A DNA stretch of 15,650 bases from JBDZUZ01 sp040255445 (lineage in GTDB: Bacteria; Planctomycetota; Phycisphaerae; Phycisphaerales; UBA1924). The stretch lies in assembly GCA_040255445.1 (NCBI GenBank), contig JBDZUZ010000093.1, positions 1 through 15,650 of the forward strand, given 5' to 3'. Position 1 is the first letter of the stretch. Each line of letters begins with the position of its first letter. Position numbers and translations under genes: made by a program. Below are positions 1 through 7,495 of this stretch, in pieces. The notes under the pieces were generated by a model. That model had not been told where the DNA came from. It saw only the letters and a list, made by a program, of their open reading frames with translations, and ran no database searches.

Positions 1-543
1 TTCACGGGCCAGAGCGCCCTCGTCTATCTGGGCTACCTGCTGGTGCCCCTGACCGCGCTCTGGATCAGCCGCACCCGGCCCGGACTCCACCTGCGGGCCG
101 TGGGCGAGGCGCCCAGCGGAGCGGACGCGCTGGGCATCGACGTCGCCGGCGTCCGCTACCGGTACACCTGCGTCGGCGGGGCCCTCGCGGGTCTCGCGGG
201 TGCCACCATCAGCCTCGCCGTGACACCCGGCTGGTACGCCGCACAGACCACCTCGGGGCTGGGCTGGATCGCGGTGGGCCTGGTGATCTTCGCGCGCTGG
301 CGGGTGCTGCCGGCTTCGCGCCCACCGCGGTGGCGGCGCGAACCTGCCCATCACGCTGACCCGATTCGTTCGAGGTTCCGCGGGCAGCATCTCCCGCCCC
401 GCGCTGCACGGTGCTCGCCTGGCTCGCATCACCCTGCGGTCTCTGATCGCGCGGGGCATCGTGCTGTGCATCCGAGGATGTACGGGCCGAGGAGCCGCGG
501 CCTTCACCGGCCGCATTGCCACCGGAAGCATCGCCGGCCTTGA
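1..543 (+). CDS. ABC transporter permease fragment (BmpC/YufQ-like), chimeric 3' end
   Basis: Frame 1 is open from the window edge, so the N-terminus lies outside. The first roughly 104 codons read as the C-terminal half of a BPD_transp_2 type permease, the inner-membrane channel of sugar/nucleoside ABC importers (BmpC/YufQ group). Visible family signatures are a GEAPSGADALGIDV block followed by RY (about codons 35-54), a Gly/Ala-rich membrane segment beginning GGALAGLAG, and GLGWIAVGLVIFARW near codons 86-100; this family normally has a closely similar G-W-I-A-V-A-L-V-I-F sequence there. After about position 312 the frame stays open to a stop at 541-543, but the residues become Arg/Pro/His-rich and are simply the antisense of fliK. 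The expected last membrane helix is missing. It is the only real plus-strand coding sequence here and has no link to the flagellar genes. Family call is firm; substrate is unknown. Confidence 0.75.
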   Translation, partial: FTGQSALVYLGYLLVPLTALWISRTRPGLHLRAVGEAPSGADALGIDVAGVRYRYTCVGGALAGLAGATISLAVTPGWYAAQTTSGLGWIAVGLVIFARWRVLPASRPPRWRREPAHHADPIRSRFRGQHLPPRAARCSPGSHHPAVSDRAGHRAVHPRMYGPRSRGLHRPHCHRKHRRP

Positions 544-1015
544 TCGCGGCCCTCGTTGAGCCGCTCTCTTCAACCGGCGCCGACTCCTGGCCGAGGGGAT
601 TGGGAGTCGCAGTGCTCGAGGCCAACCGATCGGTCGCGGCCCGCGTCGGATCGGCGTGCGCGGCCAGGCCGAGCTCGCCGCGGGCGGCCTCGCCCGCGCG
701 GGTAATCAACCGCAGTTTCGGCGCGGCCGCAGCCCGATCCGTGCCGACATCGGCGGGGCTCTGCGCCTCGGAGGCGGGCTTGGTCTTGTTGTCAGCGGCG
801 TGAACGGGCCGCGACGAGTTCGGCCGCGCCTGCTCCGCGAGCAGTGGCATCTGCGGGATCGCCGCGGCGAACGAGCGGAGGAGCCCGTCGAACGGCGCGG
901 ACTCTGCGCCCTCGCGGGATGCGTCCTTGCGCTTGGCGGGCGCGGATTCCGCCGCGTCCGCACGCCGGGACTGGTCGCTGCCGGGATTACTGGGGGAGAG
1001 GATCGTTGCGGTCAT
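209..1015 (-). CDS. fliK: Flagellar hook-length control protein FliK, N-terminal part only (truncated)
   Basis: FliK is an exported molecular ruler that sets hook length and switches export specificity through its C-terminal domain. The reading frame gives 268 residues, of low complexity, Ala/Ser/Arg/Gly-rich and with no membrane segment, as is usual for the poorly conserved FliK N-terminal region. The conserved C-terminal globular domain (Flg_hook) is absent. Residues after about 234 (position about 316) are antisense of the permease fragment, so authentic sequence ends there. The ATG overlaps the stop of the preceding gene as ATGA (1012-1015), and no strong Shine-Dalgarno sequence precedes it, so translation is probably coupled. 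Identification rests mainly on position after fliJ and the motE-like gene, plus composition. It could be another low-complexity exported flagellar protein. Confidence 0.55.
   Translation of the reverse strand: MTATILSPSNPGSDQSRRADAAESAPAKRKDASREGAESAPFDGLLRSFAAAIPQMPLLAEQARPNSSRPVHAADNKTKPASEAQSPADVGTDRAAAAPKLRLITRAGEAARGELGLAAHADPTRAATDRLASSTATPNPLGQESAPVEESGSTRAAIKAGDASGGNAAGEGRGSSARTSSDAQHDAPRDQRPQGDASQASTVQRGAGDAARGTSNESGQRDGQVRAATAVGAKPAAPASARRSPGPPRSSPAPRWSVRRTSRVSRRG
296..320. other. Chimeric junction between permease fragment and fliK
   Basis: Left of this interval the plus strand encodes a coherent permease. Right of it the minus strand encodes a coherent Ala/Gly/Ser-rich FliK-like N-terminus. 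Within it both identities fade: the permease loses similarity after FARW, and the fliK frame changes from an Ala/Thr/Gly/Lys-rich stretch into Arg/Pro/Ser-rich antisense of the permease. No repeat, tRNA or inverted repeat is visible at the boundary. The exact base cannot be fixed because both sides are GC-rich and may share a few bases. Confidence 0.7.
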
Positions 1016-1761
1016 GGAGCCGAGCTTTCAGGAACCGCGGCGAAGAGGCCGCGGGTCCTGAGTCGCTCAAGCAATTGGGCTGCCAGATCGGGCTGGTCCT
1101 TGACGAACTCGGCCATGATCTTCACGCGGGCCCGGTCCTCGATCGCATCGAGGTACGCCACCACCTGTGCCAGCGGCTCGACGGCGCCCACTCCGGTCGT
1201 TGCGGGCGTGGATCCCGCCACGGGCGCGGCCACGCCGTTCAAGATCTCAACCAGCGTTCTCTTGGCATCGGCGGGTTTGAGACCCTTGAGGATGTCGAGG
1301 GTCTTCTGGAACTGCTCGCTGGTGCGCAGATCCTGCTCGCGGGCGATCTCTTCCTGGAAAGACTTGCGGGCCGAATCGAACTCCGCACGGGTCCGGTCCA
1401 GCCGCGCCTGATCGGCGGCGAGCCGCTCGCGGAGATCCTCGATCTCCCGCGCCACCCGCTTGAACCGCTCCTCATCGAGCTGCGTCACCTCGAGACGGGT
1501 TGCGAGCATCTGCGCAGCGGTCAGGGGGATGCGCTCGGTCTCCCTCGCGGCATCCGCGGCGATGCGCTCTGCCTCCGCCGCCTTGGCCGCCGCCTCTTCC
1601 GCCGCCTTCTCCTCCGGGATCGTCACGGCGAGCATCGCCCGGACTTCGCGCAGCCGATCCATATCCAGCCGCTCGCTCTTGATGAGCCAGCCCGAGAAGC
1701 CCGCGATCGCCAGCAGGTTCGCCACAGCGAGCACAGAAAGAATGGTCCAGATCGTCTTCAT
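1012..1761 (-). CDS. Membrane-anchored coiled-coil protein, MotE/MgtE_N-like
   Basis: The 249-residue product has one N-terminal membrane segment (about residues 5-27), then a long charged Ala/Glu/Arg-rich coiled coil (about 50-150), then a helical domain (about 155-240). That domain carries the pattern LDILKGLKPADAKRTLVEIL and, later, VVAYLDAIEDRARVKIM, resembling the MgtE N-terminal superhelical fold seen in MotE-like flagellar proteins. MotE of Sinorhizobium is a periplasmic chaperone for MotC; the equivalent proteins in fli operons of other phyla have no settled role. A short N-terminus before the helix suggests the bulk is periplasmic, but orientation is not proven. It overlaps fliJ upstream and fliK downstream by ATGA. 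A GAGGG ribosome-binding site lies 7 nt before the ATG. A role linked to motor or export function is inferred from context. Confidence 0.65.
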   Translation of the reverse strand: MKTIWTILSVLAVANLLAIAGFSGWLIKSERLDMDRLREVRAMLAVTIPEEKAAEEAAAKAAEAERIAADAARETERIPLTAAQMLATRLEVTQLDEERFKRVAREIEDLRERLAADQARLDRTRAEFDSARKSFQEEIAREQDLRTSEQFQKTLDILKGLKPADAKRTLVEILNGVAAPVAGSTPATTGVGAVEPLAQVVAYLDAIEDRARVKIMAEFVKDQPDLAAQLLERLRTRGLFAAVPESSAP

Positions 1762-2234
1762 GCCTCATCCCTCGCCGCGGCGGCCGCGCCGGCTCCGGCC
1801 GCGGCCATGATCGCCAATTCATCGAGCGCCGCGTTCTCACGCTGCGCCATCTCGGTCTTCCACGCCTCGTAACGCCGCTCGCGGAGGAGTTCAACCGCGC
1901 GACGCTGCCGGGCCGCCTCGAGCAGTTCCTGCCGGGCGTGCTCGACACGCTTGTGCGCCCCAGCCAGTTTGAGGGCGAGCTGCTGCGTCCGGGCCACGGC
2001 GTTGAGTGATGCCGACGCCTGCAGCCGCGCGGCGGCCAGATCCACCGCCCCGCCGCCGGCGAGCACCGAGCGAAGCTCAGCACGCTCGGCAACGATCCGC
2101 GACTGCATCTCCCGGACCGCATCCTCGAGGGCGAGCCGCTCGGCCTGCACGACGGCGAGCGCGGTCTGCTTCTCACGCTCGGCCCGCAGCCGCATACGGA
2201 GGAGTGGATCAAGAGTGAATCGGAACTTCGCCAT
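1758..2234 (-). CDS. fliJ: Flagellar export chaperone FliJ
   Basis: FliJ is the small coiled-coil stalk that sits in the FliI hexamer, links it to FlhA and escorts chaperones to the export gate. The 158-residue product starts MAKFRFTLDPLLRMR, a typical FliJ opening, and is almost wholly helical with long Ala/Arg/Glu/Gln heptad-like stretches. It has no membrane segment or signal peptide. It lies 83 bp after fliI and overlaps the next gene by ATGA (1758-1761). The start agrees with the family N-terminus, but the bases before it (GGCAACACGC) hold no convincing Shine-Dalgarno sequence, unlike most genes of this operon. Sequence identity in this family is low, so the call leans on size, N-terminus and position after fliI. 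Confidence 0.85.
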   Translation of the reverse strand: MAKFRFTLDPLLRMRLRAEREKQTALAVVQAERLALEDAVREMQSRIVAERAELRSVLAGGGAVDLAAARLQASASLNAVARTQQLALKLAGAHKRVEHARQELLEAARQRRAVELLRERRYEAWKTEMAQRENAALDELAIMAAAGAGAAAAARDEA

Positions 2235-2283
2235 GCGTGTTGCCGTGGGTCTCTACTTCAATCCGTCCGGTCTCTGCGCATCT

Positions 2284-2332
2284 TGTCCGAGCGCAACCTG
2301 TCCGAGCGCATCCGGGCCTAGCGCATCCGGGC
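2284..2332. repeat. 15-bp imperfect tandem repeat spanning the fliI stop codon
   Basis: About 3.3 copies with a 15-bp period: 2284-2298, 2299-2313, 2314-2328 and a partial 2329-2332. The first two copies differ at one base in 15; the second and third at three. All share the core GCGCA at the same phase. The fliI stop (TAG, 2318-2320) lies inside the third copy, where one base difference turns what would be TCG in the other copies into TAG. Because 15 is a multiple of 3, the repeat keeps the fliI frame. Confidence 0.8.
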
Positions 2333-3718
2333 TTTGATTAGCCGCTCGAGCCACTCGCCCGACTCCTTCGTGATCGCCAGCAGCCGTCCGCGGGCCGCAT
2401 CAAACGCCTCCGAATCACCGCCGGCCTGACGGAGCAGCTCGACGATCTTCCGGTTGAACTCGATTGCGACATCCGCCTCGGGATTGGATCCCTTCGCGTA
2501 CGCGCCGATCTGCACCAGCTCCTCGACATCGCGGTACGCCGCCAGCAGCCGCAGCACCGCCCGCCGCGATGATGAGTGCTCCTTATCGATCACATCCTCC
2601 GCGACGCGGCTGATCGAGTCGAGCACATCGATCGCCGGGTAATGCCCCTTCTGGGCCAGCTTCCGCGAGAGAATGATGTGACCGTCGAGGATGCCGCGGG
2701 CCGCATCCGCGATCGGCTCGGTCATGTCATCGCCTTCGACCAGGATCGTGTACAGACCCGTGATCGAACCGCCCGCCGCGGCGGTGGTCCCATCGGCCAG
2801 TCTCGGCCCGGCCGGCTCGATGCACCCGGCCCGCTCCAGCAGCAACGCCATCTGCGCGAACACGCTGGGCGTGTAGCCCTTGGTCGCGGGCGGCTCGCCC
2901 ACAGAGAGCCCCACCTGCCGCTGCGCGTGCGAAAAGCGCGTCACCGAGTCCATCATCAGCATCACATCGAGCCCGCCGTCGCGGAAGTACTCCGCGGCGG
3001 TGCACGCGAGCTTGGCCGCACGGATCCGCAGCAGCGGCGACTCGTCGCCGGTCGCCACGATCACCACGGATCGCGCCAGCCCCTCGGGCCCAAGGCTGTG
3101 CTCGATGAAGTCCTTCACCTCGCGGCCGCGTTCGCCGATCAACGCGATGACGTTGACATGCGCATTCGTGCGCCGCGCGATCGTGCCCAGCAGGGTGCTC
3201 TTGCCCACACCCGGGCCGGCGAAGATGCCCAGCCGCTGGCCGCGGCCAAGCGTCGTCATCAAATCGATCGCTCGCACCCCGGTTGTCAGCTTCTCGCTGA
3301 TCCGCCGCCGCCGCATCGCGCCGATCGGCGCGGGCTCGATCGGCCGACGGGCTGCTCCCACCAGGGGCCCGTGCCCGTCGATCGGCCGGCCCAGGCCGTC
3401 AACGACGCGCCCCAGCATGCACTCGCCCACCGGGGCCGTCTGCGCCACTTCCTCCCCCACCACCGCATCGCCCGGCCGAACGCCCGTGGTCTGCCCCAGC
3501 AGCATGACAATGCTCTGCTCGCGGCTGAAACCGACGACCTCACCACGCACCGGATCGCGAGAAGCATCACCGCTCGATCGGATCGAGACCAGCGATCCCA
3601 CCGGCAGCGGCAGGTCATCGACCAGCACCGTCAGGCCGCGCAGCATCGACACGCGCCCCGTCACGCGGATGGTCTGCACCAGCCGCGCCGTCTCGAATGC
3701 GGAGGCGATCGCGCTCAT
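2318..3718 (-). CDS. fliI: Flagellum-specific export ATPase FliI
   Basis: FliI is the cytoplasmic hexameric ATPase of the flagellar type III export apparatus, related to the F1 beta subunit. The 466-residue length is normal. Visible motifs are Walker A GPGVGKST (168-175), the catalytic-Glu block GERGRE (195-200), Walker B LMMDS (254-258) and the nearby VTRF. GYTPSVFAQM and the DGTTAAAGGSITGLYTIL block match the export-ATPase family. The N-terminal beta-barrel domain occupies about residues 15-90. The ATG overlaps the fliH stop (ATGA, 3715-3718) and has AGGAGGG nine nucleotides upstream. It follows its regulator fliH and precedes fliJ, the usual ATPase-complex order. The C-terminus ends inside a tandem repeat. 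Confidence 0.97.
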   Translation of the reverse strand: MSAIASAFETARLVQTIRVTGRVSMLRGLTVLVDDLPLPVGSLVSIRSSGDASRDPVRGEVVGFSREQSIVMLLGQTTGVRPGDAVVGEEVAQTAPVGECMLGRVVDGLGRPIDGHGPLVGAARRPIEPAPIGAMRRRRISEKLTTGVRAIDLMTTLGRGQRLGIFAGPGVGKSTLLGTIARRTNAHVNVIALIGERGREVKDFIEHSLGPEGLARSVVIVATGDESPLLRIRAAKLACTAAEYFRDGGLDVMLMMDSVTRFSHAQRQVGLSVGEPPATKGYTPSVFAQMALLLERAGCIEPAGPRLADGTTAAAGGSITGLYTILVEGDDMTEPIADAARGILDGHIILSRKLAQKGHYPAIDVLDSISRVAEDVIDKEHSSSRRAVLRLLAAYRDVEELVQIGAYAKGSNPEADVAIEFNRKIVELLRQAGGDSEAFDAARGRLLAITKESGEWLERLIKARMR

Positions 3719-4461
3719 GCCGCAGCGCCCTCCTGCTCAGCGCCGGGCTCCTCACGGCTCACGATCGACGCCGCGAGCCGGTCGAGCTGCGTTTCAACGG
3801 TGGCATCGAGCCAGCCGCCGCCGGCGGTTCTGGCCAGGCACCCGCCGGCCTCGAGCTGCTCATCCATCGCGAGCTCGACATGCTCGGCCATCGGGAACCG
3901 CTTCAGGAGCGACGGCATTGCTTCGCGAACGACCGCCTCATCCCCCGGGTTGATCGCCACGACCAGCCGTGTCGGCCTCGCCACGAGCCCGAGAACGCTC
4001 TCGACCTGCCGCACCACCGCCTGCGGGTCCGCGGCGATCGCGCGGCGGACGATCCGCTCTGCCAGGTACACAGCCAGTCGCACAACGTCCTCGCGCGCGG
4101 CGGCCAGATCGTCCTGACGCACCGCGACGAACTGGCCGAGCGCCTGCGTCCACGCCTTCTCGATCGCTTCGAGTTTCGACTTCCGTTCAGCGAGCGCGGC
4201 GGCGTGCCCTTCGGTTCTGCCCTGCTCGAGGCCCTTCGCGTGGCCTTCCTTGAGGCCCTTCTGCAGGCCTTCTTCGCGCGCGGACGCGATCAGCCTCTCA
4301 CGCTCCGCGTGCGCCTTCTTGAGGATCGCCGCGGCCTCGGCCTGCGCCATGTCGCGGATCTGGTCGCCCTGACGGGCAAGATCCCCGAGATTGAGCGAGA
4401 TGCCGTCGCGGACCCCGCCGTCGAGTTGTGCACGCCTGATGATCGCCATCGCCCGGTTCAC
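3715..4461 (-). CDS. fliH: Flagellar assembly protein FliH (FliI regulator)
   Basis: FliH dimerises, binds the FliI N-terminus and tethers the ATPase to the C-ring, acting like a stator stalk. The 248-residue product shows the FliH hallmark: a helical run of GxxxG-type repeats at about residues 60-90 (EEGLQKGLKEGHAKGLEQGR), followed by a coiled coil. The C-terminal domain includes the family pattern GGCLARTAGGGWLDATVETQ. No membrane segment is present. The longest start is GTG at 4461; ATG at 4449 is four codons downstream. The only purine-rich site (GGAG) lies 1-2 nt before the GTG and 13 nt before the ATG, so the start is not decided. It overlaps fliI by 4 bp and follows fliG by 30 bp. Confidence 0.93.
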   Translation of the reverse strand: MNRAMAIIRRAQLDGGVRDGISLNLGDLARQGDQIRDMAQAEAAAILKKAHAERERLIASAREEGLQKGLKEGHAKGLEQGRTEGHAAALAERKSKLEAIEKAWTQALGQFVAVRQDDLAAAREDVVRLAVYLAERIVRRAIAADPQAVVRQVESVLGLVARPTRLVVAINPGDEAVVREAMPSLLKRFPMAEHVELAMDEQLEAGGCLARTAGGGWLDATVETQLDRLAASIVSREEPGAEQEGAAA

Positions 4462-4491
4462 TCTCCGCGGCCGCCCATCGGCCGGTCACAC

Positions 4492-5532
4492 TCACACAAG
4501 CAGTTCGCTGTCCCCGCCGCGGCCCTGGATCACGACCTCGCCCGCCTCCTCGAGGCGACGCACGATGTCGACGATGCGCTGCTGCGCGGACTCGACATCG
4601 CTCACCCGCACGGGCCCCATGTACTCCATGTCCTCCTTGATGAGCGCGGCCGCACGCTCGGACATGTTCGCGAAGATCTTGTTCTGCAGATCCGTCGACG
4701 CCGTCTTGAGGGCCAGCGCGAGCTCGCTGTTGTCGACTTCCTTGAGCACCGCCTGGATGCCCTTGTCGTTGACGAGATTGATGTCCTCGAAGACGAACAT
4801 CAGGCGGCGGATCTGCTCGACCAGGTCCGGGTCCTCGGCCTCGAGCCCCTCGAGGATCGCCTTCTCGGTCGCGCGGTCCGCGAGGTTGAGGATCTCCGAC
4901 ACCGTCGGCACACCGCCCGCTTTCTCCATCGACTGCACCAGCATGCTCGACAGGCGCGATTCGAGCCCGCGCTCGACCTCGCGGATCACTTCGGGGTTCG
5001 TCTGCTCCATGTTCGCGATCCGCTTGATCACCTCGATCTGCTTCTGCATCGGCAGGCCGACGAGGATCTCCGCCGCCTTGTGGTGCGGCAGGTGGCAGGT
5101 GATCAGCGCGATCGTCTGCGGGTGCTCATCCTGGATGAACGTCAGCAGGTTGTCGCTCTCGGCCCGCTGCAGGAAAGAAAACGGCGTCCGCTGCACCTGC
5201 GTCTGGATCTGACCGAGCATGCGCTCCGCGCTCTTGGGATCGAGCGCGCTCTGCAGCAGCTTCTTGGCGTAATCGAGATTGCCCTCGCTGGCATACTGGC
5301 TCGCGATCGTGACCGAGTAGAACTCCTCGATCACCTGCCGCTGCAGGTCTGTTGGGATCCGCCCGAGGCTCGCCAGCTCGCGCGTCACTTCCTCGACCGC
5401 GTTGGTCTCCATCCCCTTGAGCACGACCGATGCCCGCTCAGGCCCGACCGCGAGCAGCAGCACCGCGGCCTTGGTGACGCCGCCCAGTTCCGATGCGTTG
5501 GTCGGCAGTTTCTCGTTGGGCTTCCGGGGCAT
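4492..5532 (-). CDS. fliG: Flagellar motor switch protein FliG
   Basis: FliG is the rotor protein that binds the FliF C-terminal tail, links to FliM and contacts the stator to make torque. The 346-residue length is typical. The N-terminal domain begins after a short polar leader, with GGVTKAAVLLLAVG near residues 17-30. The middle domain carries the EHPQTIALI motif at about residue 135. The C-terminal domain has the torque-helix region with charged residues in VDNSELALALKTAS and FANMSERAA. The product ends in SELLV. The start ATG has GCGGAG six nucleotides upstream. The gene follows fliF by 58 bp, consistent with stoichiometric MS-ring/C-ring expression. No unusual residue was noticed. Confidence 0.97.
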   Translation of the reverse strand: MPRKPNEKLPTNASELGGVTKAAVLLLAVGPERASVVLKGMETNAVEEVTRELASLGRIPTDLQRQVIEEFYSVTIASQYASEGNLDYAKKLLQSALDPKSAERMLGQIQTQVQRTPFSFLQRAESDNLLTFIQDEHPQTIALITCHLPHHKAAEILVGLPMQKQIEVIKRIANMEQTNPEVIREVERGLESRLSSMLVQSMEKAGGVPTVSEILNLADRATEKAILEGLEAEDPDLVEQIRRLMFVFEDINLVNDKGIQAVLKEVDNSELALALKTASTDLQNKIFANMSERAAALIKEDMEYMGPVRVSDVESAQQRIVDIVRRLEEAGEVVIQGRGGDSELLV

Positions 5533-5590
5533 ACATGGCTCCGCGAGATGATCCCCATGACCCGGCGGCGCCGGGCGGGCTCATACACAA

Positions 5591-7297
5591 TCAGTCGTTC
5601 GAATCAATCCAGCGGTTGAGGAGTCGCGCGGCGGTCTCCGGCGACTGCTGCACCAGTTCCTCGACCTGCTCGAGCATCTTCTGGGCTTGCACCTGCTCTT
5701 CATCGACCTCGATGCCGGCCATCGGCGTGTCGCCTTCATCAGCCTCGCCGATCACCGCATCCGCGGCCTCGAGCTGCGGCGGCAGACCGACGAGCTCCTC
5801 GACCGACGGCATCGGCGCCTTCTTGCCCGCCTTCTTCACCATCACGATCATCATCGTCATCGCCATCAGCGAGAGCGCGCCCAGCACACCCTTCTCGATG
5901 AGACCGCTGCCGGTAAGCAGACCACCGCCGCCGCCGCTCCCGCTCGCGATGCCGCCGAGCCCCGCGACCTGCGCCCCGGGCCCGAACAGCCCGTCCATCG
6001 GGATCATCGAGACCCCGATCAGGTCCTGCGCCATCTTCGCCGCATCGTCCGCCGCATCGCCCCGCTGGTTCAGCACGCGGAGTTGCGGCAGCAGCGTCTG
6101 CGTGATCGCCGGACGCACCGATGTATCGAACCGTTCCTGGATCTGCTGCTCGGTCGGCTCATCAACGCCCGACGCCTTCAGCAGCGATGCGATGAATCCC
6201 CGCGGCACGCTCACCGACACCGCGACCATCGTCGGATGGCCCTTGGGATCCAGGATCGTCTCCGACCGCGTTCCAACATGGTTCTCGAACTCGGTCGTGT
6301 TCGAGTTCTGCTCTGTCGAGTTGCCCGGCGTGGCGCTTCCGCGATTGATGTCCGCCGCCTGATTGGCCGCGAACCCGCTCTCGGAGCCCGGCGCCGACTG
6401 CGTGCTGCTGTTAGTCGTGTCCGTCGTCTTCTTGACCAGCGACACCGTGCCCTGCCGTTCGGGCAGGTTGGTCTGTACCTGCGCCGTCACCCGCGTCACA
6501 TCGACCTGGGCCGTTACCGCCACGACAACGCCCGGGATATACGACAGCAGGTCGAGGATTTTCTCGCGGGCCTGGGTCTCGACCTTGGTCGCGTGTTCCA
6601 GATAGGTCGTCGGCAGCGTCTCGGCGTCCGACAGCGCCTTGCGCTGCCGGCCGGTCGCCGCATCGATCACCCGCACCCGTTCTGCATCAAGCCCCGCGCT
6701 CGCGCCCGCGATGAACGCCGCCACCGCATCGACCATGCCCTGCGGCATCGCTTCGCCCGATTCGGTCTCGACCGTTGCCGCGGCGGTCGCCCGCCGCACC
6801 GACCGCCCCAGCCCGCTCGGCTCGGGGATGTCGATCAGCACCGTTGCAGCCTTCACGCCGGCGAAGTTCTCGATCGTCCGCGCCAGCTCGTTCTGCAGCG
6901 CGATCCGGTAGGTCTGCTCGTTGACCTGCCGCGAGTTGGTCCAGCTCTGCTTCTCGAGGATGTTGGCGAAGAGCAGGGCCTTGTCGCCCGGCAGCGCCCC
7001 CGCCTCCTGCAGCATCGCCCGCGCCCGTGGCGCATCCGCCGCCCGCACGAAGACCACGCCGTCGCGCAAAGTGTGCTTGATGTCGACCGTGGCGAGGTGG
7101 CTCGCCGCCCGCTGCTGGTCCGGAGCCGCAGCGCCCGGGAGGAGCTCGATCGAATCGGCCTTCCCGGTCAACAGCCCGACGAGCAGGAGCGACATGACAA
7201 TGACCACGACCACCGCCCCCACCAGGAGCTTGTGAACGACGGTCAACGTCCCGAGCTGTTTGGAGATGTTCGCCAGAATCTGGCGCAAGCGGTCCAT
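5591..7297 (-). CDS. fliF: Flagellar MS-ring protein FliF
   Basis: FliF forms the inner-membrane MS ring on which the basal body and export gate assemble. The chosen ATG (7297) gives 568 residues, a normal length. It has AGGGAGG ending eight nucleotides upstream. An in-frame GTG at 7324 would add nine residues and would put that ribosome-binding site inside the gene. The first membrane helix is at about residues 21-43, the second at about 465-488. Between them lie the YscJ/FliF periplasmic ring domains, with motifs such as RVRVIDAATGR, and a Ser/Thr/Asn-rich linker. The cytoplasmic tail ends AARLLNRWIDSND, the FliG-binding helix. fliG is the next gene. A Gly-rich run (GSGGGGG) just before the second helix is a mild oddity. 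Confidence 0.97.
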   Translation of the reverse strand: MDRLRQILANISKQLGTLTVVHKLLVGAVVVVIVMSLLLVGLLTGKADSIELLPGAAAPDQQRAASHLATVDIKHTLRDGVVFVRAADAPRARAMLQEAGALPGDKALLFANILEKQSWTNSRQVNEQTYRIALQNELARTIENFAGVKAATVLIDIPEPSGLGRSVRRATAAATVETESGEAMPQGMVDAVAAFIAGASAGLDAERVRVIDAATGRQRKALSDAETLPTTYLEHATKVETQAREKILDLLSYIPGVVVAVTAQVDVTRVTAQVQTNLPERQGTVSLVKKTTDTTNSSTQSAPGSESGFAANQAADINRGSATPGNSTEQNSNTTEFENHVGTRSETILDPKGHPTMVAVSVSVPRGFIASLLKASGVDEPTEQQIQERFDTSVRPAITQTLLPQLRVLNQRGDAADDAAKMAQDLIGVSMIPMDGLFGPGAQVAGLGGIASGSGGGGGLLTGSGLIEKGVLGALSLMAMTMMIVMVKKAGKKAPMPSVEELVGLPPQLEAADAVIGEADEGDTPMAGIEVDEEQVQAQKMLEQVEELVQQSPETAARLLNRWIDSND

Positions 7298-7495
7298 CCG
7301 GTCGGCCTCCCTGCCACGCTCCACCGCGCAATCCTCGCGCGGTGACGCGGGGGAGAGCGCAAGCTCCGCCTGCCGCGTGACCGTTCATTCGGTCCGGGCG
7401 CGCGCCAGCCTTGAATCTCGTGGGGGCCTCGCGGGCGGTTAGGGAGAACTGGTTCAGATGGCCCGCCGGGGCCTCAGAGCGTCAGCGAGCCGGGA
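7298..7495. other. fliE-fliF intergenic region, no clear promoter
   Basis: This roughly 200-bp gap is the longest untranslated stretch within the operon. It contains a 5-bp GC-rich hairpin at 7460-7473 (GGCCC, loop GCCG, GGGCC) that lacks a T-tract on either side, so it is not a convincing terminator. Scanning the minus strand for a -24/-12 sigma-54 element, a sigma-28 element or a -35/-10 pair gave nothing of good quality. An internal promoter for fliF is possible but unsupported. The only clear signal is the fliF Shine-Dalgarno sequence at about 7306-7312. Confidence 0.5.

Noticed and set aside
2576..4117. Plus-strand open frame of 513 codons
   Set aside because: It is antisense to fliI and fliH; no domain is visible.
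3697..5619. Plus-strand open frame of 640 codons
   Set aside because: It is antisense to fliH and fliG, whose family motifs are unambiguous; the plus-strand product is Arg/His/Leu-rich without domains.
7298..7324. Upstream GTG start for fliF adding nine residues
   Set aside because: The strong AGGGAGG site lies between this GTG and the ATG at 7297 and is correctly spaced for the ATG only.
5687..7345. Plus-strand open frame of 552 codons
   Set aside because: It is antisense to fliF and shows the same Arg/His-rich shadow composition.
7460..7473. Hairpin in the fliE-fliF gap as a terminator
   Set aside because: The stem is only 5 bp and has no T-tract on either strand; GC-rich DNA gives many such hairpins by chance.
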